Assembly: GCF_017498545.1 (NCBI RefSeq)
Contig: NZ_CP071793.1
Location: 2,232,001 to 2,296,000, forward strand
Length of the DNA: 64,000 nt
DNA from: Sulfidibacter corallicola
GTDB lineage: Bacteria; Acidobacteriota; Holophagae; Acanthopleuribacterales; Acanthopleuribacteraceae
Reading direction: 5' to 3'
Position 1 is the first letter of the stretch; every line of letters starts with the position of its first letter. Shown here one piece after another: positions 19,400 to 29,532 of this stretch. A program made the position numbers and the translations under genes. A model generated the notes under the pieces. The model was not told where the DNA came from. It did not search any database and was given only the letters and a program-made list of their open reading frames with translations.

Positions 19400-19792
19400 A
19401 TGGTTAGCACTCTCGTGGTCACGCATGGTGAAGTCGCCAAGCACCTGATCGAAGCAGCGGAACAGATCATCGGCAAATCGGACTCCGTTGGACATTTTTG
19501 CGTGGACTGGGATCAGGATCTTGAATCCGCAAAAGAACAGCTCAAAAAGCTGATTGCCGAGGTGGACCGAGGCGAGGGCGTTTTGCTCTTGACCGACATA
19601 TTTGGAGGAACACCGACCAATATCGCACTCACCTACCACAAGCCCCACCACGTTGAAGTGGTGACTGGCGTGAACTTGCCCATGATCGTCAAGGCGATGA
19701 CTTTGCCGAGTGGTATTTCGGTTTCCGATGCGGGACGTCAACTCCGGAACCAAGCACAAAAATCGATTTATATTGCCAGCGAGTTACTGTAG
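19400..19792 (+). CDS. PTS mannose-family EIIA component
   Basis: 130 aa, the length of a free-standing EIIA-Man domain. The phosphorylated His is His9 in VVTHGEVA; the LLTDIFGGTPTN segment is typical of the family. It would accept phosphate from HPr. No EIIB, EIIC or EIID follows, and the next genes are HPr and enzyme I. This fits a regulatory PTS (signal relay, for example to carbon or cell-envelope control) rather than sugar uptake. Start is the ATG at 19400; an ATG 10 bp earlier is out of frame and gives only five codons. The stop is 8 bp before the HPr start. Confidence 0.85.
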   Translation: MVSTLVVTHGEVAKHLIEAAEQIIGKSDSVGHFCVDWDQDLESAKEQLKKLIAEVDRGEGVLLLTDIFGGTPTNIALTYHKPHHVEVVTGVNLPMIVKAMTLPSGISVSDAGRQLRNQAQKSIYIASELL

Positions 19793-19800
19793 GTGGGTTC

Positions 19801-20070
19801 ATGATTACGCAACAAATCGAGATCACAAACAAGAAAGGTCTGCATGCCCGGGCTGCCGCCAAATTGGTCACCCTGACGGTCAAATTCGAGGCCCAGATCC
19901 TTGTGGCCAAGGGCGATAACGAGGTCAACGGCAAGAGCATCCTCGGTTTGTTGATGCTCGCCGCACACCAGGGCTCGTGGATCACGGTCAAAGCCCATGG
20001 AAAAGATGAAACCGAAGCCATCGATCGCATCAAAAACCTGATTGAGTCTAAATTTGAGGAATCGGAATAA
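19801..20070 (+). CDS. ptsH: Phosphocarrier protein HPr
   Basis: 89 aa. His15 in GLHARAA is the phosphorylation site used by enzyme I. Ser46 in NGKSILGLL is present, so control by an HPr kinase/phosphorylase is possible. Second gene of the EIIA-HPr-EI operon, with an AGGTGGG ribosome site in the gap after EIIA. Confidence 0.95.
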   Translation: MITQQIEITNKKGLHARAAAKLVTLTVKFEAQILVAKGDNEVNGKSILGLLMLAAHQGSWITVKAHGKDETEAIDRIKNLIESKFEESE

Positions 20071-20074
20071 GTCT

Positions 20075-21868
<1,794 letters not shown>

Positions 21869-21938
21869 CCTCTCCAAGCCCAGCTCGCGAACATCTTCCC
21901 GATCGGGTTCCCGCCGGCAACCGAACCGCCTGGCGAAC

Positions 21939-21964
21939 CCCGGCGTTGCGAAACCGACGCCGGG
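21939..21964 (+). terminator. Possible terminator hairpin after ptsI
   Basis: 8-bp stem CCCGGCGT / ACGCCGGG with a 10-nt loop about 70 nt after the ptsI stop; no T tract. The rest of 21869-22178 contains nothing recognisable. Confidence 0.35.
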
Positions 21965-22178
21965 CAGGGATCGAACCGTGACCGAGCACGCGAGGCGGTA
22001 TTTCCAGCCGGCTTCGGGAAGGGGCGGGCTCGCCACATCCCGTGATCGCCAGGCGATTTGTATCGCACCATTTCGGGGATTCGTTCAAAAACCGCTGTTT
22101 CCGGAAGGGCACTATGCTAATTTTTAGGATTGTATTCGGCATTGCCATCTCGAGATCTCATCATGCCTACCTCGAGAA

Positions 22179-23468
22179 ATGAGGAGTCCTGTTTTGTTTC
22201 CTAGGATTGTGCTCTCCCTGCTCGTCTTCCTGGTGCTCCCCCTTCAGGCCGAAGCACCGGTCACCCCCACGATCATCATCAGTTTCGACGGCTTCCGCTG
22301 GGATTACATCGACCGCTTCGAAACCCCGCACATCGATCGCGTGATTCGCGAAGGGTTCCGGGTGAAGCGGGTCAAACCCAGTTTCCCCTCGCTGACCTTT
22401 CCCAACCACGTCTCCCTGCTCACCGGGCTCCACCCCCACCGGCACGGCATCGTGGGCAACCACATGTACGACCCGGTTCTTCAGCGCGAATTCCACAGTA
22501 GCGCCGCCACCGGCACCGACGATCCCCGGTGGTACCGCGCACCCATGCTTTGGGAAATCGCGCGAGAGGCGGGCATGAAGACGGCCGCCTTCTTTTGGGT
22601 CGGATCGGAAATGCAGGGACGCCATCCCGACCGTTTTTTCAAATTCACCTATAAGATTCCCATCTCCAAACGATTGGATCAGTTGGAACGCTGGCTGGAT
22701 CCGGCGGATCATCCTTCTCCCGAACTCATGCTGCTCTACTTTTTCGAATCGGATACCGCCGGCCACGACCACGGCCCCGTCTCCCAGGAAGTCAAAGCCT
22801 GCGTGGCGGAGCTGGACGCCGCCGTCGGCCGCATCACGCGCATGCTGGAGCAACACAAACGCGAGGCCCACCTGTTGTTCGTGTCCGACCACGGCATGAC
22901 CCCCATGCTCGGCAAGGGTTTGTCGCTGAAGAAGATCAAGGATTCGGTGCCCGCGGACCACTTCGATCGCCTGATTCACAACTGGTCGATCGTCGACCTA
23001 TTCGTCAAGAACCCCACCGCGGAGCGGATCGACAAGGTTCTGGCGAACCTGCCCACTTCGCCCCACATCAAGTGGTATCGGCGCGAGGCGGTGCCACACC
23101 CTACCCATCCGATGCGCAACGGCCACATCATGGGGCTGTTGGCTACGGGAACCCAGGTCCAGGAACAAGAGTGGAGCGACGTCAAGGGGGGACACGGTTT
23201 CGACATCGATCATCCGGACATGGGCGCCACCTGTTTCGGTAAAAGCCCCGCCATCAAGCCGGGAAGCGTCTTGGAGAGAACGGACATCGTCGATTTCTTC
23301 CCGTTGGTGCTGCACCTGATGAAGTTGCCGCAGCGCAAGGTGGATGGTCGCCTGGCGGTTTGGTCGCCCATCCTGCTGGATCCAAGCGGCCGGGAGTCCA
23401 AACCGATGGATCGGAAAAAAGGTGGCCAAGACGCCGACAATTCGGGGTTAGGAGCAAACGGACAATGA
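22179..23468 (+). CDS. Exported nucleotide pyrophosphatase/phosphodiesterase-type enzyme
   Basis: 429 aa with an N-terminal signal peptide (IVLSLLVFLVLPLQAEA). Alkaline-phosphatase-superfamily NPP fold: metal-binding SFDGFRWD, nucleophile Thr in PSLTFPNH, ESDTAGHDHG and SDHGMTP metal ligands, and the late GGHGFD His. It should hydrolyse phosphodiester or pyrophosphate bonds in the periplasm. The ATG at 22179 has a poor ribosome site, whereas AGGAG lies just inside the frame, 7 nt before a TTG at 22194; translation may really start at that TTG, which still leaves the signal peptide. The stop overlaps the next start (ATGA). Confidence 0.82.
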   Translation: MRSPVLFPRIVLSLLVFLVLPLQAEAPVTPTIIISFDGFRWDYIDRFETPHIDRVIREGFRVKRVKPSFPSLTFPNHVSLLTGLHPHRHGIVGNHMYDPVLQREFHSSAATGTDDPRWYRAPMLWEIAREAGMKTAAFFWVGSEMQGRHPDRFFKFTYKIPISKRLDQLERWLDPADHPSPELMLLYFFESDTAGHDHGPVSQEVKACVAELDAAVGRITRMLEQHKREAHLLFVSDHGMTPMLGKGLSLKKIKDSVPADHFDRLIHNWSIVDLFVKNPTAERIDKVLANLPTSPHIKWYRREAVPHPTHPMRNGHIMGLLATGTQVQEQEWSDVKGGHGFDIDHPDMGATCFGKSPAIKPGSVLERTDIVDFFPLVLHLMKLPQRKVDGRLAVWSPILLDPSGRESKPMDRKKGGQDADNSGLGANGQ

Positions 23469-24334
23469 TGTATCTATGGGTCGCCATTCTCGGCGGGATC
23501 GCCGGCCACCTGGTTCGCCGCGTCACACCCATCGCCTTGAAAATGAAGGACACCCAACCCGTTTTTCGATTTCCCTGGGTCGAAGTGAGCGGCGCGCTCA
23601 TCTTCGCCTTGGTCGCCCACCGCCTGGGCGTCGCCCCCGAGCAGTGGAAATGGTATCTCTTCACCACGCTGCTGCTGGCCATCAGCGTCAGTGACTACGC
23701 CACCAAACTCATTCCCGACATCTACACCTTCTCGGGAACCCTCGTCGGGATCGCGTCGACCCTGCTGTTTCCCGGCGACGTGATCACGCTTCTCGATCAC
23801 CGCATGATGCTGCAATCAATGGGGATTCCGCCGCAACAGACGCTGCTCGCCGGTGCGGTGCTCGGCATCGGCGGTGCCGCGTGCGGTTTCGTCATGATGG
23901 AAGTCATTCGACGAACTTTTCGCGGCCTGCTCCAGATGGAAGCCATGGGCCTGGGCGACTCCCTGATCATGATGATGGCCGGGGCCTTCGTCGGCCCCCA
24001 GGTCGTGTTTCTCTCGCTGTTACCTGCCTGCCTGATCGGGGTGTTCACGGGATTCGTCTACAAGCTGCTCTTCAGCACGCCCCACGCGCCGTTCGGGCCT
24101 TCCCTTTCGATGGGCGTCCTGAGTATGGTCCTGTTCGGCGAATGGATCGTGGATACCATGAGAAATTACAACACCCTGCTGTACCAGCTTCCACCAAAGG
24201 CGCTGATCGCGCTCTCCCTGGCACTCATCGGCGTGGTCATCGGTTTGGTGCTGCGCATGAAGAAAAAAGCGGCGGAGTACGAGCGCATGATCGAGGAAGA
24301 CTACGAAAAAATATCCGAGAAGCTTGACCCCTGA
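23465..24334 (+). CDS. Prepilin peptidase (A24 family), short form
   Basis: 289 aa from the ATG at 23465, overlapping the previous stop by 4 bp. An aspartate membrane protease that cleaves type IV prepilin-like leaders. The two catalytic Asp motifs are visible: SDYATKLIPD (about residues 78-87) and GLGDSLIMMMAGAFVG (about 161-176), with multiple membrane helices around them. The N-terminal Cys-containing methyltransferase domain of classic PilD is essentially missing: only ~35 residues precede the PWVEVSGALIFAL helix. The charged C-terminal tail (RMKKKAAEYERMIEEDYEKI) is unusual. No pilin genes are nearby. It overlaps the MATE gene. Confidence 0.75.
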   Translation: MMYLWVAILGGIAGHLVRRVTPIALKMKDTQPVFRFPWVEVSGALIFALVAHRLGVAPEQWKWYLFTTLLLAISVSDYATKLIPDIYTFSGTLVGIASTLLFPGDVITLLDHRMMLQSMGIPPQQTLLAGAVLGIGGAACGFVMMEVIRRTFRGLLQMEAMGLGDSLIMMMAGAFVGPQVVFLSLLPACLIGVFTGFVYKLLFSTPHAPFGPSLSMGVLSMVLFGEWIVDTMRNYNTLLYQLPPKALIALSLALIGVVIGLVLRMKKKAAEYERMIEEDYEKISEKLDP

Positions 24335-25680
24335 TGTCCACGCTCACCCCCACGTATTCACGGGAACGATTCCAAGCCATCGGCCGCCTGTCCGCCCCCA
24401 TCATCCTGGGCATGGGTTCCCAGAACGTGATGAACCTGATCGATACGATGATGGTGGGCACGCTCGGGAAGGAATCCCAGGGAGCGGTCGGCATCGCCAG
24501 CATGGCCCTGTGGGTGGTGACCTCCATCATCCAAGGGATCGGACCGGCGGTACAGGCGGTCACGGCGCGACGTCTGGGCGAGAAACAGTTCCAACGGCTG
24601 CACGAGTCGATCGTCAACGCGCTCTATTTCATCGTGCTCCTGGGCATTCCCTATTCCTGGCTGTTGATCGAGTTGATTCCGGACCTGTTCGGATACCTCT
24701 CCTCGGATCCCGAGGTCCAACGCGTCGGCACCAGCTACGCCACCATTCGCCTGGTGACCGTGGTCTTCATCGGCATCAACTTCAGTTTTCGCGGATACTT
24801 CAACGGGCGCAAGCTATCGATCCTCTACATGCAGACCCTGTTGATGATGCACCCCATCAATATCCTGCTCAATTACCTGCTCATCTTCGGCGCCTGGGGA
24901 TTCCCCAAACTGGGCGCGGACGGCGCAGCCCTGGGAACCGCCATCGCCACCGTGCTGGGCAGCATGAACTACCTGCGGTTGCTCACCAAGCATCGCAACG
25001 AGGGCTTTTCCCTGTCTCCCCGGGTTCTGTCGGGAAACATCCTGACATCCATGTTGCGGCTGGCGATTCCCAATTGCCTTCAATCCTTCACGCTCTCGAT
25101 GGGGTTCCTGATCTTCTTTCGCATCACGGCGATGGTGGGTACCGCGGCCCTGGCCGCCAACACGATTCTCATCAACCTCGCCCTGACGTGCATTTTGATC
25201 GCGCTCGGACTCGGCATCGCCACCATCACCCTGGTCGGCAACGCCATCGGTGAAAAGCGGCCCGACGAAGCCAAACGATGGGTCAAGGCGACGCTCACCA
25301 TCGCCTGCATCTCGCTGGGTGTCTTCGGACTGGTTCTGGCGGCGGCGCCCGCGTTCTGGGTCGATTTCTTCACCGACGACCCCGAGGTCATCCGCATCGC
25401 CGTGATTCCGCTGATTCTGCTGGGCCTCAGCCAGCCCTGGGACGCGGCCGCGATCATCCTGATGCACGCCCATTTGGGGGGCGGTGCCTCCAAGGCCGTG
25501 ATGGCCATATCCTTCGTCAATCAATGGCTCGTGTTCCTGCCGGGATGCTTCGTATGGGTCGCCTTTTTCGACGGAAACCTGCTGCACCTGTGGATCTGCA
25601 TGATCAGTTACCGCTTTCTGCTGTTTTTGAGTTTTCTCGTCAGTATGAAGTTGGGCTTCTGGATTCGCTGGAATCTGTAG
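24334..25680 (+). CDS. MATE family efflux transporter
   Basis: 448 aa, about 12 membrane helices in two halves. The start overlaps the prepilin peptidase stop (TGATG), so the genes are translationally coupled. N-terminal PIILGMGSQNVMNLIDTMMVG and the internally repeated IPNCLQSFTLSMGFLIFFRI...GTAALAANTI pattern are typical of MATE proteins of the NorM/DinF type. These export cationic drugs or metabolites using Na+ or H+ gradients. Substrate is unknown. A MarR-type regulator gene follows 220 bp downstream and could control it. Confidence 0.9.
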   Translation: MSTLTPTYSRERFQAIGRLSAPIILGMGSQNVMNLIDTMMVGTLGKESQGAVGIASMALWVVTSIIQGIGPAVQAVTARRLGEKQFQRLHESIVNALYFIVLLGIPYSWLLIELIPDLFGYLSSDPEVQRVGTSYATIRLVTVVFIGINFSFRGYFNGRKLSILYMQTLLMMHPINILLNYLLIFGAWGFPKLGADGAALGTAIATVLGSMNYLRLLTKHRNEGFSLSPRVLSGNILTSMLRLAIPNCLQSFTLSMGFLIFFRITAMVGTAALAANTILINLALTCILIALGLGIATITLVGNAIGEKRPDEAKRWVKATLTIACISLGVFGLVLAAAPAFWVDFFTDDPEVIRIAVIPLILLGLSQPWDAAAIILMHAHLGGGASKAVMAISFVNQWLVFLPGCFVWVAFFDGNLLHLWICMISYRFLLFLSFLVSMKLGFWIRWNL

Positions 25681-25901
25681 GAGGTACCCGCCCAGAGCAC
25701 GGACCGGGTTTCGGATTCCGTCCAATGGGACGCGACAAACCCCACTGATGCCCCTCCGATGAGCGTGAATCGTTTGGGGAAGCGTCGATTCTCGACGATT
25801 TCGAGATGGCTCCTGCCGCTTGGATCCATCCGAGTACACCACCGAACAAGGATCCGGTCCCCCAAATCGCGTTGAAAATGCTATGTATTATCGGAGCGAC
25901 G

Positions 25902-26462
25902 ATGTGGGCCGGAACAGGTCCGGCTGCGGCCCCCTCGTTCGATCCAACCAAAAAAAGGAAGCGGGTTTTGGATTCTTCCTTCATTTGTCACGAGGTCCTG
26001 CGGAACCTCCGCAAGATCACGCGAGCCATCGACCTTCACTCCAAGCGATTGGCCCAGGAATACGGCCTGACCGGTCCACAAGCCATCATCATGCAAGAGA
26101 TCCAGCAGGGTGGCGCCGTCCCGGTGAGCTCCCTGGCCAAGAGCGTGTCGCTCAGCCACGCCACCGTCACCGACATCCTCAACCGGCTATCCAAGCGCGG
26201 TATGGTGATCCGCACCCGCGACCATGTGGACAAGCGGCGCATGATGGTTTCCCTCACCGAACAAGGGGCCCAACTCCTGACCAAAACACCTTCGTTGCTC
26301 CAGGACCAGTTCATCTCGCGGTTCGAGGACCTCGAGGAATGGGAACAGACCCTCATCCTGTCGTCACTGCAACGAGTCGCCACGTTCATGAACGCCGAGG
26401 GCATCGACGCGAGCCCCGTGCTCACCAGCGGGCACATCACCCGCAAGGAAACCGAAATCTGA
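25902..26462 (+). CDS. MarR family transcriptional regulator
   Basis: 186 aa from the ATG at 25902, chosen because GGAG lies 6 nt upstream; in-frame ATGs at 25878 and 25806 are possible. Winged helix: VSSLAKSVSLSHATVTDILNRL is the recognition region and RTRDHVDKRRMMVSLTEQG the wing, matching MarR. MarR proteins repress drug-efflux or stress genes until a small ligand binds. The MATE pump immediately upstream is the obvious candidate target, though inference only. It converges on the ATP-grasp gene with 1 bp between stops. Confidence 0.85.
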   Translation: MWAGTGPAAAPSFDPTKKRKRVLDSSFICHEVLRNLRKITRAIDLHSKRLAQEYGLTGPQAIIMQEIQQGGAVPVSSLAKSVSLSHATVTDILNRLSKRGMVIRTRDHVDKRRMMVSLTEQGAQLLTKTPSLLQDQFISRFEDLEEWEQTLILSSLQRVATFMNAEGIDASPVLTSGHITRKETEI

Positions 26463-26463
26463 A

Positions 26464-28041
26464 TCAGCCCACCAGCGGGGTGATCGCTTCGTTGACGTTG
26501 ACCCTCATGTTTTGGGAGCGGCCTTCCGATTGAAGCGTGTCGACCGTGTGATGATAGAGCTGGAAGGCACGCGACGGATTTTCGGCGATGCAGACCGCAC
26601 CCAGTTTGCCGAATTCCGAGAGTGCGCCGATGAGATGGAACACGACGCCCTGTTGGGTGGCTCCGTGAAAATGCAGCCTGCGGCAGACGCTGATGTCGAT
26701 CAGGTCCTCGGGCGAGAGGCCGATGTAGGCCTCGTCGTGCAAATTGTCGGTAGCGTAGTAGTAACGAGGTTGACCGGAAGGCGTCAGGTACAGACCCGAG
26801 GCCAGATCGAACTCGCCGTCGGTCAGATACTGCAGCATCATGAAGGGATGGGTGGTACCGCCTTTGCGCAGGTTGATCTCGATGGCGTAATGACGCCACC
26901 CGTCGGCCTCCGGAACGGAGATGAAATCCACGCCGAATCGCCCGATCACCCCTCGCCGCGCCAACACATCGGCCACCAATTGACCCGCCGCCTGGATTTG
27001 CAGCCGGTAGACCTCGTCGGCGGGAAAGGTACAGCCCAAAAAGACCTGACCGTCGAGAATCTGATCGTGGGTGGACACGATCATCGGCTCGCCCAAAGGA
27101 TTGACACGGCACTGAACCGAGGGAGAGCGCTTGCCCTCCCCTTCGATGAAGGCCTCCACCACGCCCCCCATCTCGGCGAACTTGACGGAAAAGGTATCCC
27201 AAGATTCGCCCTTGGCCTGGAACTCGAGCCGCTGGGCGACCTCGCTCCCCAGCCACTTTTGCAAGGCTTTTTCCTTCTCCGGACAGCCTTCGAATCGAAA
27301 GATCGCGTTGCCTTCCCCGGAGAACCCCTCGTTCAGTTTCACGACCGCCTTTCGCAAATGGGGATTGGCGAGACGCAGCGCCACCAACGAGTCGATCATA
27401 TCTTTTTTGTCACGCAGATTCTCGAATCCAGGGGGCAGGTCGATGCCCGCCTCGTGAAAGACTTCGCGGCTGCCTGTCTTGGAACCGAACTCGGCGTACA
27501 CGGGATTGCAGCCGTAGAGGGGAATGCCCATTTGCACGGCGAGGGTCCGTTCCAACGGGGTCACGTTGAAACAGGTGAGGTGTGCCGCCAGCGGATCGGG
27601 AATGGCGCGGCGAATGCGTTCCAGCAACCGCGGACGTTGCAGCAATTTCAACGAGAGCGGCACACCCGAGGCGTCGTGGCAGTTGAATAGAAGCAACCGT
27701 TTGCGGGCATGACCCACGGGAACACCCGGCAACAGATTCAGGAAGTAATCGATCACCGAAACATCCAGGGACTGGCTGGTGATGTAGATGAGTCGGGTCC
27801 GCGGCAAGCGCAACAACATCAACATGCACAACATGCGCTCTTCGTAGTGATGCACCCCCGATATGCGTTGGAGAACTTCGTGGTCCAGGCTCAAGCTGGG
27901 AATGACGACCACGGTCCGAGGTGCGTCCGGTTCGTCGAACACCACGCGAAACAGATGAGCCAAGCGCTCTTGAACACGGTTGAACAGCGTCAGCTCTTCG
28001 GGGGAACCGGGTGTCGGAGACAACTGCAAGTTGCGCAACAT
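26464..28041 (-). CDS. ATP-grasp protein related to peptide ligase PGM1
   Basis: 525 aa, cytoplasmic. An N-terminal pre-ATP-grasp region (about 1-200: VVVIPSLSLD, ERMLCMLMLLRLP, LIYITSQSL) is followed by an ATP-grasp core: KTGSREVFHEAGI, KLNEGFSGEGNAIF, then RFGVDFISVPE and the metal-binding EINLRKGGTTHPF (about 392-404). A C-terminal domain of ~100 residues follows. This order matches the PGM1-type ligases, known for adding peptides to a nonproteinogenic N-terminal residue in pheganomycin biosynthesis. No precursor peptide or other biosynthetic gene is adjacent, so substrates are unknown. Confidence 0.7.
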   Translation of the reverse strand: MLRNLQLSPTPGSPEELTLFNRVQERLAHLFRVVFDEPDAPRTVVVIPSLSLDHEVLQRISGVHHYEERMLCMLMLLRLPRTRLIYITSQSLDVSVIDYFLNLLPGVPVGHARKRLLLFNCHDASGVPLSLKLLQRPRLLERIRRAIPDPLAAHLTCFNVTPLERTLAVQMGIPLYGCNPVYAEFGSKTGSREVFHEAGIDLPPGFENLRDKKDMIDSLVALRLANPHLRKAVVKLNEGFSGEGNAIFRFEGCPEKEKALQKWLGSEVAQRLEFQAKGESWDTFSVKFAEMGGVVEAFIEGEGKRSPSVQCRVNPLGEPMIVSTHDQILDGQVFLGCTFPADEVYRLQIQAAGQLVADVLARRGVIGRFGVDFISVPEADGWRHYAIEINLRKGGTTHPFMMLQYLTDGEFDLASGLYLTPSGQPRYYYATDNLHDEAYIGLSPEDLIDISVCRRLHFHGATQQGVVFHLIGALSEFGKLGAVCIAENPSRAFQLYHHTVDTLQSEGRSQNMRVNVNEAITPLVG

Positions 28042-28383
28042 GCTCTTACCTCGGGAATGATCCCTAATCTAATGCCGATTCAGAATGGTGACAAAACCAA
28101 CTTTGGTGATCTCGGGGATGATCGACCGCCGAACCTCGGTGGCCAAACACACATAAGATCCTTCTTTTCAGAACCTTGACTTGGAAACGATTGCGAATGA
28201 ATCGATTCGGGTCAGGATGAAGAGGCTCATCGATCCCTGCGGATCTCGAGAATACCGTCGCATTTGGATTGGCTTTAATCTAGCGAACCCCACACCAGAC
28301 AACAAGCGACAATTTGGTCAGGCACCGCAAATGTGAGCCCGGCCTCTCCCTCCCAGGCAGGAACTCGATTCCGGGCGAGCGAC
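28042..28383. other. Intergenic region
   Basis: About 340 bp upstream of the ATP-grasp gene and downstream of the GIY-YIG gene. No gene or clear signal recognised. Confidence 0.4.
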
Positions 28384-28647
28384 TCAGTCGCGGGCGTTCA
28401 TCTCGGCCCGTCGGTGTAGCCGCACCTTTTGAAGTCGGGATAGCCGTTTGAGCTCTCGTTCCCTGCGCAGCGCATCGCCGCGGGAGGGCGCCGCTTCGCG
28501 GTAAACCACGGCGACCGGGCGTCGGCCCATCGTGTACTTGGCCCCCTTGCCGGCATTGTGGGTGCGGATCCGTGCCTCGAGATCATTGGTACAGCCGATG
28601 TAATAAGTGCCGTCCGCACATTGCAACATGTAAACACACCAACTCAT
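28384..28647 (-). CDS. GIY-YIG domain protein (UPF0213/YhbQ-like)
   Basis: 87 aa from the ATG at 28647, where the conserved domain begins (MSWCVYMLQCADGTYYIGCT). GIY and YIG halves appear as VYM and YIG; LEARIRTHNAGKGAKYT and the catalytic-Glu region AAPSRGDALRRERELKRL follow. Small GIY-YIG proteins of this type are single-domain nucleases or nuclease-like proteins of uncertain role. A perfect TATAAT lies at 28653-28658, only about 5 nt upstream of the ATG, so the transcript may be leaderless. Confidence 0.85.
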   Translation of the reverse strand: MSWCVYMLQCADGTYYIGCTNDLEARIRTHNAGKGAKYTMGRRPVAVVYREAAPSRGDALRRERELKRLSRLQKVRLHRRAEMNARD

Positions 28648-28882
28648 GGGGCCATTATACCCGGAAACGACAAAGGCACGGCGGTCCCATCCCCAAATCG
28701 ATTTCAAGTGGCTTCATCGGAACTAAAGTCATCCTCCAGTCTTTCAAACCCCATAGTGCCCCACATCACAACACATTTCTTTACAGAAAGACTGCTTTCA
28801 TAAGTTCAATCTCCGCTTTGACCGTCAATTGGCTTGACGAGTCTCCATCATTTTGTCGCGGTTTGGCGTGGAGGTTTCAATC

Positions 28883-29482
28883 ATGCAACACAAGACCGTT
28901 TCTGGACGCGCGCTTCGTTTCTTCGTTCTTCCCTTCTTGTTTTCCACCTTCCTGATCGGTACGGCGACGGCCGGCGACCACAACGTGGTAATCAACCACA
29001 AGCGCCTCACCAACGACCAGGTCCACGCCCTTCAGCGGCAACTCAACCTGCGCATCATGGACGGCCGCTACTGGTACGATCGCACCTGCGGTGCCTGGGG
29101 CTACGAGGGCGGACCCACGGCGGGATTCATCCTTGCCGGCCTCGATGTGGGCGGGCGCCTGCGGACCAACGCATCCAACGGCAACACCGGCGTCTACATC
29201 AACGGCCGCCAACTCCACTACCTGGATGTGGCCTACCTGCAGCGCATGTTCGGCACGGTGTACCGCGGCAGATACTGGGTGGACGCCTATGGCAACTTCG
29301 GGTACGAAGGTGGCCAGGCACTGGGTAACCTGGTCGCACTCAGCCAGCAGAGCGGCGGCAGCGGCGGTGGAGGCGGCGGAAGCACCTTCTACCGGGGCGA
29401 CTACACCGATATCGGTACCGGCAGCAGTGGTGGGACCACCTACGTCATCGGCAAGGACTTTTCCTATATCAGCGGCTACTGA
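28883..29482 (+). CDS. Secreted protein with duplicated GRYW...GYEGG motif, unknown function
   Basis: 199 aa from the ATG at 28883, chosen because GGAGG stands about 10 nt upstream. N-terminal signal peptide (ALRFFVLPFLFSTFLIGTATAG). Two copies of a motif follow: GRYWYDRTCGAWGYEGG (about residues 60-76) and GRYWVDAYGNFGYEGG (about 131-146), separated by a TGVYINGRQL element. A Gly/Ser-rich linker leads to a short Tyr/Gly-rich tail. Similar proteins with GxWYD...GxWG...GGP...NGR patterns are known as uncharacterised secreted proteins in several phyla. No catalytic residues recognised. Confidence 0.7.
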   Translation: MQHKTVSGRALRFFVLPFLFSTFLIGTATAGDHNVVINHKRLTNDQVHALQRQLNLRIMDGRYWYDRTCGAWGYEGGPTAGFILAGLDVGGRLRTNASNGNTGVYINGRQLHYLDVAYLQRMFGTVYRGRYWVDAYGNFGYEGGQALGNLVALSQQSGGSGGGGGGSTFYRGDYTDIGTGSSGGTTYVIGKDFSYISGY

Positions 29483-29492
29483 GGCCAGGGAA

Positions 29493-29520
29493 AGAAACCG
29501 GCACGAGCGGCCGGTTTCTT
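29493..29520. terminator. Bidirectional terminator between convergent genes
   Basis: 10-bp stem AGAAACCGGC / GCCGGTTTCT with a 7-nt loop in the 50-bp gap between the secreted-protein gene (plus) and leuB (minus); A- and T-containing arms give short U-rich ends on both strands. Confidence 0.7.
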
Positions 29521-29532
29521 CGGTAGCTCACC

